NCBI RefSeq assembly: GCF_033097365.1
Contig: NZ_AP028461.1
Coordinates: forward strand, 11,869,501-11,933,500
Length of the DNA stretch: 64,000 nucleotides
Source: Actinoplanes sichuanensis
GTDB lineage: Bacteria; Actinomycetota; Actinomycetes; Mycobacteriales; Micromonosporaceae
Direction of reading: 5' to 3'
In this document: positions 19,524 to 25,511 of the stretch, in pieces
Numbering within the stretch: position 1 is the stretch's first letter
Layout: every line of letters begins with the position of its first letter
Translations under genes and position numbers: made by a program
Notes under the pieces: model-generated
What the model saw: only the letters and a program-made list of their open reading frames with translations
Told to the model about the DNA's origin: nothing
Database searches by the model: none

Positions 19524-19537
19524 TTTGATATTTGATA
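19524..19537. promoter_or_regulatory. GntR-regulon operator, copy 1
   Basis: TTTGATATTTGATA, a tandem pair of TTTGATA, in the gap between the divergent LLM oxidoreductase and gntR genes. The identical 14 bases recur at 21699-21712 between the aldehyde and acyl-CoA dehydrogenase genes. The A/T-rich block stands out in a high-GC background. Binding by the adjacent GntR protein is inferred. Confidence 0.65.
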
Positions 19538-19561
19538 CGGTGACGGCCCATAAAGCGAGAG

Positions 19562-20203
19562 GTGAGGGCTTTGCTTTCCGAGGAGGTCGCCGGCGCGCTG
19601 CGCGGCCGGATCATGTCCGGCGAGCTCCGCCCCGGTGCGCGCATCCGCCTCGAAGAGGTCGCCGCCGGTCTCGGCGTCAGCATCACCCCGGTCCGCGAGG
19701 CGCTGCTCACCCTGCGCGGCGAGGACATGGTCGAGCTCGAACCCCGCAAGGGGTACGTGGTGGCCCCGCTCTCCCGGCAGGACATCCTCGACGTCTTCCA
19801 GCTGCAGGGTGACATCGCCGGTGAGCTGGCCGCCCGGGTCGCCGCCGGGATCAGCGAAGCCCAGCTGGCCGAGCTGCGGGTGGCGCACAGCAAGGTGGCC
19901 CGGGCGCGGAAGGCCGCCGACGTGGAGACGTACGAGTACGAGTTCCACCGAGCCGTGAACCGGATGTCCCACTCGCGCAAGCTCAGCTGGTTCCTGCACA
20001 CCGCCACCCGCTACACCCCGGCCCGGGTCTACTCGGCCGACCCGGGCTGGCGTGAGGGCATGCGCGCCGATCACGAGGCCGTGCTCGCCGCCTTCGCCGA
20101 GGCTGACGCGGACGCCGCGCGCACAGCGATGACCAGGCACTTCACCGATGGGGCGGAGCGCCTGGTCAAACATCTCGACGACCTGGGCATCTGGGCTTCC
20201 TGA
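19562..20203 (+). CDS. GntR-family regulator with FCD ligand domain
   Basis: A 213-residue repressor-type regulator. The winged helix spans about residues 5-70 (EEVAGALRGRIMSGELRPG, then RLEEVAAGLGVSITPVREAL and LEPRKGYVVAPL). The C-terminal helical FCD domain has metal/ligand-binding histidines in EFHRAVNRMSH and DHEAVLAAFAEAD, ending ARTAMTRHF. FCD regulators usually sense carboxylic acids. The GTG at 19562 is the only convincing start in the frame, with TTG 19571 as an alternative. It sits amid oxidoreductase, aldehyde dehydrogenase and acyl-CoA dehydrogenase genes that share its operator, so it probably controls a catabolic pathway for an alcohol or aldehyde-derived acyl compound. Confidence 0.9.
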   Translation: MRALLSEEVAGALRGRIMSGELRPGARIRLEEVAAGLGVSITPVREALLTLRGEDMVELEPRKGYVVAPLSRQDILDVFQLQGDIAGELAARVAAGISEAQLAELRVAHSKVARARKAADVETYEYEFHRAVNRMSHSRKLSWFLHTATRYTPARVYSADPGWREGMRADHEAVLAAFAEADADAARTAMTRHFTDGAERLVKHLDDLGIWAS

Positions 20204-20215
20204 CCCGCGGGGCCC

Positions 20216-20326
20216 GTGCCCTCACCGCCCGCGCCTTCATCGGTCCGTGCCCTCACCGCCCGCGCCTTCATCGGTCCGTGCCCTCACCGCCCGCGGCTTC
20301 ATCGGTCCGTGCCCTCACCGCCCGTG
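20216..20326. repeat. 31-bp tandem repeat, about 3.6 copies
   Basis: Units start at 20216, 20247, 20278 and 20309 (partial). Each begins GTGCCCTCACCGCCCG and ends TTCATCGGTCC; copies one and two are identical and copy three has one change. The last partial copy contains the stop codon of the aldehyde dehydrogenase gene, so the array probably grew from that gene's 3' end. There are no spacers, so it is not CRISPR. Confidence 0.9.
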
Positions 20327-21679
20327 GCGGAAATGGAACAGCTTCAGCGCCCGCTGCATCACCTTCGGATCCCGGTCCAGCCGCATCAGGTCCATCGGCG
20401 CCGCGAACCGCTGCCGAGTCACCGACTGCGCCCGGGAGAACTCGCGCAGCCCGTCCGCCCCGTGGATCCGCCCGAAGCCGGAGTCGCCCACCCCACCGAA
20501 CGGCAGTGCCGGCACGCCCGCGAACCCGAGGACCGCGTTGACCGAGGCCGCCCCGGTGCGCAACTGCCGGGCGACGCCGGTGGCCCCGTGCGAGTCCTTC
20601 GAGAAGATCGAGGCGGCAAGTCCGTATTTGGAGGCGTTGGTCAGGCGAATCGCCTCCTCCACGTTGTCCACCGGATTGACCACGATCGTCGGCCCGAACG
20701 TCTCCTCGGTGACCGCGATGCTGTCCTCGGGCACTTCGGCCAGGATCACCGCTGCGACGGCGGAGGTCTCCGATGGGCCGCCGACCACCGCCCGGCCACC
20801 ACGGGCCAGCGCATCGTCCACGTGCGCCCGCACGATCGACGGCTGCTCCGGCGTGGTCATCCGCTGAGGCCCGGGGGTGAGGCCGCTCAGCCGGTTGAGG
20901 AACTCCGGATAGACCGAACGCTCCACATAGACCCGCTCCACCCCCGCACACGTCTGCCCCGCGTTGCCGAACCCGCCGAATGCCGCGGCCCGCGCCGCCG
21001 CGTCCAGATCGGCGTCCGCCGCCACGATCATCGCGTCCTTACCGCCGCCCTCGACGACCAGCGGGGTGAGCGTCTCCGCGCAGGTCGCCATCACCTTGCG
21101 GGCGGTCGCCGCCGACCCGGTGAACGCGATCTTGTCCACACCCGACCAGGTCAGCTCCGCGCCGACCGCCCCATCCCCGAGAACCGCCTGCAGCACCGGC
21201 TCACCCGGGACCGCGGTCGCCCACGCGTCGGCCAGCCACGCCCCGGTGCGCGGGGTGTGCTCGCTCGGCTTGAACACCACGGCGTTGCCGGCGGCCAGCG
21301 CGTAGGACACCGAGCCCAGCGGCGTGTAGACCGGATAGTTCCACGGCCCGATCACCCCGATCACGCCGAGCGGCAGGTATTCCAGCGTGGCGACGTGGTT
21401 GGCGGCCAGCATCCCGCTCGGCACCTTGTGCCGGCCCAGCACCTTGCCGGCGTTGCGGGCCGCCCAGTCCAGGTGCTCGACCGCGAGCATCACCTCGAGC
21501 GCGGCGTCGTCCTGCGGTTTGCCGGTCTCCTCGGCGATCAGTGCCGCCAGTTCCCCGATGTGCCGTGCGATGTGCCGCTTCCAGGCCAGCAGACGGCTGC
21601 GGCGTTCGTTATGGCTGAGCCCGCCCCACCATCGTGCGGCCGACCGGGCTTTCTCGACTGTTGCCTGAACCTCGGTCAT
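20315..21679 (-). CDS. Aldehyde dehydrogenase family protein
   Basis: A 454-residue NAD(P)-dependent aldehyde dehydrogenase. Key parts are the substrate/NAD region GVIGPWNYPVYTPLGS, KPSEHTP, the glycine motif DKIAFTGSAATARKVM, the catalytic Glu in LVVEGGGKDAMIV and the catalytic Cys in GNAGQTCAGVERVYVE. EETFGPTIVV and the C-terminal LPFGGVGDSGFGRIHG follow. It would oxidise an aldehyde to the acid, matching the acyl-CoA dehydrogenase across the shared promoter. The start used is ATG 21679 with GGGAG upstream; a longer start would overlap the operator. Confidence 0.93.
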   Translation of the reverse strand: MTEVQATVEKARSAARWWGGLSHNERRSRLLAWKRHIARHIGELAALIAEETGKPQDDAALEVMLAVEHLDWAARNAGKVLGRHKVPSGMLAANHVATLEYLPLGVIGVIGPWNYPVYTPLGSVSYALAAGNAVVFKPSEHTPRTGAWLADAWATAVPGEPVLQAVLGDGAVGAELTWSGVDKIAFTGSAATARKVMATCAETLTPLVVEGGGKDAMIVAADADLDAAARAAAFGGFGNAGQTCAGVERVYVERSVYPEFLNRLSGLTPGPQRMTTPEQPSIVRAHVDDALARGGRAVVGGPSETSAVAAVILAEVPEDSIAVTEETFGPTIVVNPVDNVEEAIRLTNASKYGLAASIFSKDSHGATGVARQLRTGAASVNAVLGFAGVPALPFGGVGDSGFGRIHGADGLREFSRAQSVTRQRFAAPMDLMRLDRDPKVMQRALKLFHFRHGR

Positions 21680-21698
21680 CGTTGCTCCCGGGCTAAGA

Positions 21699-21712
21699 TT
21701 TGATATTTGATA
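21699..21712. promoter_or_regulatory. GntR-regulon operator, copy 2
   Basis: Second exact TTTGATATTTGATA, between the divergent aldehyde dehydrogenase and acyl-CoA dehydrogenase genes, 20 bp from the former's start. See the copy at 19524-19537. Confidence 0.65.
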
Positions 21713-21770
21713 TGTTACGGTCGCTGTCAACATAGCGATTCACCTGCGAGAACTCCCGAAGGGTGACGAA

Positions 21771-22895
21771 ATGAGTATCGATCTCAGCGACGAACAGAAG
21801 GCGTTCACCGAGGCTGTCGACGACTTCTGCCGCCGCGAGGCCGGCACCCGCGAGCAGCGCGGCGACAGCCCTCACCACCCCGGCCTGTACCGCAAGATGG
21901 CCGACCTCGGCTGGCTCGGCGTCACCATTCCCGAGGAGTACGGCGGCTCCGGCGCCGGCATGCTCGACACCTGCCTGTTCCTGGAACACGTCGCCTACGG
22001 CCAGGCCCCCGTCGGCGGCTTCACCACCAGCGCGATCGTCGCCGCCGCGGTGCAGCGGTCCGGCTCCGACGAGCAGAAGAAGACAGTGCTCGGCGGCCTG
22101 GTCAACGGCCGGGTCTACTCGATCGCGATGTCCGAGCCGGAGGCCGGTTCGGACGTCGCCAACCTGTCCTGCCGGGCGGTCCGCACCGACGACGACTGGA
22201 TCGTCAACGGCCAGAAGACGTGGTGCTCCAACGCCCACCTCGCCGACGCCATCCTGCTCGTCGCCCGTACCGGAGGCCGCCCCGGCGAACACGCCGGCCT
22301 CACCATGCTGATGGTCCCGGCCGATGCTCCCGGCCTGCGGATCAGTGGCATCGAGACGATGGGCGGCAAGGAGGTCAACGACCTCTACTTCACCGACGTC
22401 CGGCTGCCCGCCGACGCCGTCGTCGGCACCGTCGACAAGGGCTGGCAGCAGCTGATGGCCGGCTTGAACACCGAACGCCTGATCCTGGCCGCCCTGATGC
22501 TCGGCACCGCACAGCGCGCCTTCGACGACGCCCTCGACTTCATCCGGCAGCGCAAACAGTTCGGCCGCCCGGTCGGCTCCTTCCAGGCGCTACGCCACCG
22601 GGTCGCCGACCTGGCCACCGAGATCGAATGCTGCCGCCTGCTGGTGCACCGGGTCGCCACCCTCGCCGACCGCGACCCGGACAAGGTCCTGCCGCGCGAG
22701 AGCAGCATGGTCAAACTCAAGACCACCGAGGTGGCCCGGCAGGTCGCGCTGGCCGGCATGCAGATGATGGGCGGCTACGGCTACGCCACCGAATACGACA
22801 TGGAACGCCACGTCCGGGCCACCCTGGTCTCGACCATCTACGGCGGCACCAGCGAGATCCAGCGAGACATCATCGGAAAAACCTACGGACTCTGA
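21771..22895 (+). CDS. Acyl-CoA dehydrogenase
   Basis: A 374-residue FAD enzyme introducing the alpha,beta double bond of acyl-CoA. The N-terminal helices lead to YSIAMSEPEAGSDVANLSCRA, the family MTEPxAGSD signature. NGQKTWCSNAHLADAILLVART and the C-terminal MQMMGGYGYATEYDMERHVR and TIYGGTSEIQRDIIGKTYGL (flavin-binding and family end signature) follow. Glu in the GGTSEIQ region is conserved. It is divergent from the aldehyde dehydrogenase and shares the operator bound by the nearby GntR candidate. Chain-length preference is unknown. Confidence 0.94.
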   Translation: MSIDLSDEQKAFTEAVDDFCRREAGTREQRGDSPHHPGLYRKMADLGWLGVTIPEEYGGSGAGMLDTCLFLEHVAYGQAPVGGFTTSAIVAAAVQRSGSDEQKKTVLGGLVNGRVYSIAMSEPEAGSDVANLSCRAVRTDDDWIVNGQKTWCSNAHLADAILLVARTGGRPGEHAGLTMLMVPADAPGLRISGIETMGGKEVNDLYFTDVRLPADAVVGTVDKGWQQLMAGLNTERLILAALMLGTAQRAFDDALDFIRQRKQFGRPVGSFQALRHRVADLATEIECCRLLVHRVATLADRDPDKVLPRESSMVKLKTTEVARQVALAGMQMMGGYGYATEYDMERHVRATLVSTIYGGTSEIQRDIIGKTYGL

Positions 22896-23028
22896 TTCGG
22901 TACGGCCAGGGGCTCCCGACCGCATCCAAGCCGTCCCGTGAGCCATCCGGCGACGTCTTCCGGTGACCCGGCCCGCAGCGCCCGCTGCGGGCCGAATGCG
23001 GTGGTCACCAGGCAGGTAGTCTCCACCC

Positions 23029-23382
23029 ATGCTGATCATCGGGAACGTCCTGGCCGCCTTCGTGGCACTGATCCACGTCTACATCGCGGTCCTGGAGATG
23101 TTCCTCTGGACCAAGCCGCAGGGCCGCAAGGCGTTCGGTTTCACGCCGGAGTTCGCCGAGCAGACCAGGGTGCTCGGCCTGAACCAGGGTCTCTACAACG
23201 GTTTCCTGGCCGCCGGCCTGATCTGGGGCCTGCTGGGCGGAGGCTTCGCCCCCATCGTCTTCTTCCTGATCTGCGTGGCGATCGCCGGCATCGTCGGAGC
23301 CTTGACCGCAAGCCGCCGCATCATCTACATCCAGACGGTCCCCGCGGTCCTGGCCCTGATCCCCACCATCCTGGCCCACTGA
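23029..23382 (+). CDS. DUF1304 integral membrane protein
   Basis: A 117-residue protein with four predicted membrane helices (about 1-22, 58-73, 75-93, 98-116). It carries the DUF1304 signature: VLAAFVALIHVYIAVLEMFLW, then GLNQGLYNGFLAAGLIWGL and the C-terminal IYIQTVPAVLALI. The function of the family is not known. It stands alone between an acyl-CoA dehydrogenase and small toxin-antitoxin-like genes. Confidence 0.88.
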   Translation: MLIIGNVLAAFVALIHVYIAVLEMFLWTKPQGRKAFGFTPEFAEQTRVLGLNQGLYNGFLAAGLIWGLLGGGFAPIVFFLICVAIAGIVGALTASRRIIYIQTVPAVLALIPTILAH

Positions 23383-23395
23383 CCCCACTCAACGC

Positions 23396-23575
23396 CTACC
23401 CGAACTCCTCTATCAGGCCGGTCAGTGCCTCGCGGAGGTCTTCCAGCGCGGCTTCCTCGGTGTCGCCCTCACCGTGAGCCCCGACTCCCGGAGGTAGTCG
23501 GGCATGGGCGCACCACACGCCGTCCTCGTCGCGCTCCACGACGACCGGCACAGTTACCGTGCGAGACTCGGCCAT
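23396..23575 (-). CDS. HicB-like antitoxin, short form
   Basis: A 59-residue protein encoded in ordinary high-GC codons. It starts TVTVPVVVERDEDGVWCAHAR, a partial RNase H-like HicB strand pair, and ends GDTEEAALEDLREALTGLIE, the HicB helix signature. It lacks the C-terminal DNA-binding extension of longer HicB proteins. The expected HicA toxin is not obvious beside it. The start ATG is 4 nt after the stop of a 42-codon frame (23580-23708), so the two could be coupled. It converges on the DUF1304 gene with a 13-nt gap. Confidence 0.62.
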   Translation of the reverse strand: MAESRTVTVPVVVERDEDGVWCAHARLPPGVGAHGEGDTEEAALEDLREALTGLIEEFG

Positions 23576-23579
23576 GCGG

Positions 23580-23708
23580 TCACGGTAGCGCGACTCCGGG
23601 GTCGACCATCAGCTCGTTCTCGGCGGGCGCGATCCCGACGGCCGAAGCAAGTTCCTCGGGCCCACACTTTCGATGGAACCGGAGTGGCTCTGCATCGCTG
23701 AGGAACAT
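23580..23708 (-). CDS. Possible 42-residue ORF preceding the HicB-like gene
   Basis: The frame starts ATG 23708 and reads MFLSDAEPLRFHRKCGPEEL, then ASAVGIAPAENELMVDPGVA and a final LP. Composition is protein-like and it abuts the HicB-like gene with a 4-nt gap, suggesting translational coupling. I see no family match; it is not a recognisable HicA. It may be a decayed toxin. Low confidence. Confidence 0.3.
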   Translation of the reverse strand: MFLSDAEPLRFHRKCGPEELASAVGIAPAENELMVDPGVALP

Positions 23709-23734
23709 ACGGCTGCGCTGAGGAGGACTTGGTC

Positions 23735-23950
23735 ATGGGCGAGGGCGTCGATTGGGCGGCGATGCGAGACCGGCGGTTTGCCGAACCCGGCGCAGCCGAG
23801 GCGTATGACGCCGCTCGGCTGGATTACGAACGCACCCGGGCCGAACGACACGGCCTTTTCGATCAGGTCGACGCCGAGGACGCCGGGCCGCATGAAGCCC
23901 GAAATCGGTTTACATCGGCTGATGTTGATTGGTTGGATCCCCTGGTCTGA
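23735..23950 (+). CDS. Small protein resembling the N-terminus of HigA/XRE antitoxins
   Basis: A 71-residue frame starting at ATG 23735 behind GAGGAGGA. The stretch WAAMRDRRFAEPGAAEAYDA and the following ARLDYE resembles the leader found before the helix-turn-helix in HigA-like antitoxins. After that point the sequence diverges (RTRAERHGLFDQVDAEDAG) and no HTH follows. It may be a truncated antitoxin or an unrelated small protein. It precedes the secreted protein at 23973 by 22 nt and could be its leader gene. Confidence 0.4.
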   Translation: MGEGVDWAAMRDRRFAEPGAAEAYDAARLDYERTRAERHGLFDQVDAEDAGPHEARNRFTSADVDWLDPLV

Positions 23951-23972
23951 TGTGGATCACGGGGGAGGCTTC

Positions 23973-24629
23973 ATGTTCTTTGTCTCGGTCCGGCGTCTGC
24001 TGGCCACCGCACTCGCGGTGTTGCTGGCCGGCTTTCTTCTCACCACCGGGGCGGCGCCTGCTCTCGCCGACCCTGCGGCACCGACCGGCACGTTCGAGGG
24101 ATGGGTCAAGGATCCTGGTGGGCTTCCGCTCGAAGGTGTGACGGTCACTCTGGAGCCGGGCGGCTACCAGCAGAACTCCGACGCCTCCGGCCGGGTCCTC
24201 TTCACGGACCTTCCGGTCGGTGAGTACCTGGTGTCCGCGTCCACGACGTTGAACGGCGACTGCCCGGTTTCGAGGAGCCAGCTGCTCTTCGTCGACCAGT
24301 ACGGAATCACCTTCGGGCTGACCCTGTACACGGAGGACGGCGAGCCGTGCCCGCCGCCGGCCGAGCCGGAGGTTCCGGCGGCGACGCTGGGCGGCCTGGT
24401 GTGGGGCGAAGCCGTCGCCGGGGTCACCGTCACGCTCCAGCCGGGCGGTCTCCAGGCCACCACCAACGAGTGGGGCGGTTTCGAGTTCCCCGGCTTGGCC
24501 GCGGGCACCTACACGCTGACGGCCACCGCCGCCGGCGGTGACTGCGGTCTCACCGCGAGCCTGGAAGCCGTCCTCGGCGGCACGGACTCGTGGTACGACC
24601 TCTTCCTGGAGCCCACTGTCTGCCCCTGA
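23973..24629 (+). CDS. Secreted protein with two carboxypeptidase-regulatory/Cna-B-like repeats
   Basis: A 218-residue exported protein with a good signal peptide (MFFVSVRRLLATALAVLLAG, cleavage near ALADPA). The mature chain has two beta-sandwich repeats of the carboxypeptidase-regulatory-like type. Unit one is FEGWVKDPGGLPLEGVTVTL ... GRVLFTDLPVGEYLVSA; unit two is LGGLVWGEAVAGVTVTLQPG ... GGFEFPGLAAGTYTLTATA. Each is followed by a Cys-containing strand. Such modules are structural; no enzyme domain is present. ATG 23973 follows a GGGGGAGG ribosome site. Confidence 0.78.
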   Translation: MFFVSVRRLLATALAVLLAGFLLTTGAAPALADPAAPTGTFEGWVKDPGGLPLEGVTVTLEPGGYQQNSDASGRVLFTDLPVGEYLVSASTTLNGDCPVSRSQLLFVDQYGITFGLTLYTEDGEPCPPPAEPEVPAATLGGLVWGEAVAGVTVTLQPGGLQATTNEWGGFEFPGLAAGTYTLTATAAGGDCGLTASLEAVLGGTDSWYDLFLEPTVCP

Positions 24630-24703
24630 CCGGTCCTCGGTTGCTGGTCAGCGATCCGGAATGCTCACCAGCAACGAACGCCATATCGGCGTATGGTGTT
24701 TCT

Positions 24704-24970
24704 ATGGCGGTCAAGAAGGTCACGGTAACGCTCCCCGAGGAACTGGTCGAGGCTCTCGGCTCGGCCGCACGTGAGGAAGGCGTCCCGCTGTCGCGACTGG
24801 TGGCGAGTGCGGCGGAGAACGAGCTGCGCCGAAGGGTCGGCCGAAAGCTCGTCGCCGATTGGCAGGCCGAGCACGGGGCGTTCACGCTCGAGGAGCTTGC
24901 GGCTGCACGGGCCGAGATGGCCGCGGCGGATGCGGAGGCCTTCGACGTCGCCGAGACGACGGCGGCATGA
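24704..24970 (+). CDS. VapB-like antitoxin
   Basis: An 88-residue partner of the PIN protein that follows. The N-terminus VKKVTVTLPEELVEALGSAA is a ribbon-helix-helix/CopG-like DNA-binding unit, followed by a charged helix (ENELRRRVGRKLVADWQAEH) and an acidic tail likely to wrap the toxin. The stop overlaps the PIN gene start (ATGA). A TATGGT box ends 6 nt before the ATG, so the mRNA may be leaderless, as for the other antitoxin at 9615. Confidence 0.8.
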   Translation: MAVKKVTVTLPEELVEALGSAAREEGVPLSRLVASAAENELRRRVGRKLVADWQAEHGAFTLEELAAARAEMAAADAEAFDVAETTAA

Positions 24971-25359
24971 CTATTCCGTACGTGTACGACGCCGGCGTGC
25001 TGCTGGCGATCGACGACAATGACCGGCGCATGTGGACGATTCATCACCTGGCGGTGGAGGAGGGGCGTCGTCTTCTGATTCCCGCTGTCATCGTGGCGCA
25101 GGCCTGGCGTGATGGGCGCCGCCAAGTGCAGCTCGGCAGGTTTCTGCACAGCTGCGAAGTCGTCCCGGTCGGCATGGAGACGGCGAAAGCAGCCGGGGTG
25201 CTGTGCGGAAAGGCGGGCACCCGTGATGTCGTCGACGCCACCGTGGTCGCGTTCGCTCTGGCCTATGGCGCGATCGTGTTCACCAGCGATCCGGACGACA
25301 TCACACGACTGGGAGCCGCGGCAGAGGTCAAACCGGGACTGGTCGTCCGCCGGGTGTGA
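24967..25359 (+). CDS. PIN-domain (VapC-like) toxin
   Basis: A 130-residue PIN-domain protein: YVYDAGVLLAIDDNDRR supplies the first catalytic Asp, AGTRDVVDATVVAFALAYGA the internal Asp residues and TSDPDDITRL the last. VapC toxins are RNases that cut tRNA or rRNA. It is translationally coupled to the antitoxin gene by a 4-base overlap and followed by a strong hairpin terminator. The second acidic residue, usually in the first helix, is less clear here, so activity should be regarded as probable. Confidence 0.86.
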   Translation: MTIPYVYDAGVLLAIDDNDRRMWTIHHLAVEEGRRLLIPAVIVAQAWRDGRRQVQLGRFLHSCEVVPVGMETAKAAGVLCGKAGTRDVVDATVVAFALAYGAIVFTSDPDDITRLGAAAEVKPGLVVRRV

Positions 25360-25409
25360 CCCGGTCGGCTCGGTCCGTCTCGGCCGCCGATGTACGGCGA
25401 GTGGGTGTA

Positions 25410-25443
25410 GCGAGTCACCCCGGAAGGTCGTGGGGTGACTCGC
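25410..25443 (+). terminator. Terminator after the VapBC-like pair
   Basis: Perfect 12-bp stem GCGAGTCACCCC / GGGGTGACTCGC with a 10-nt loop, 50 nt after the toxin stop. Confidence 0.7.
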
Positions 25444-25511
25444 CCGGGGCGGTCCCGTTGATCGGGTGACCCTATTCTGGGGGCCCCTTACTGGGGAGCC
25501 GAGGCGGACAC

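Noticed and set aside
20216..20326. CRISPR array
   Set aside because: Repeats are directly adjacent without spacers and no cas genes are present.
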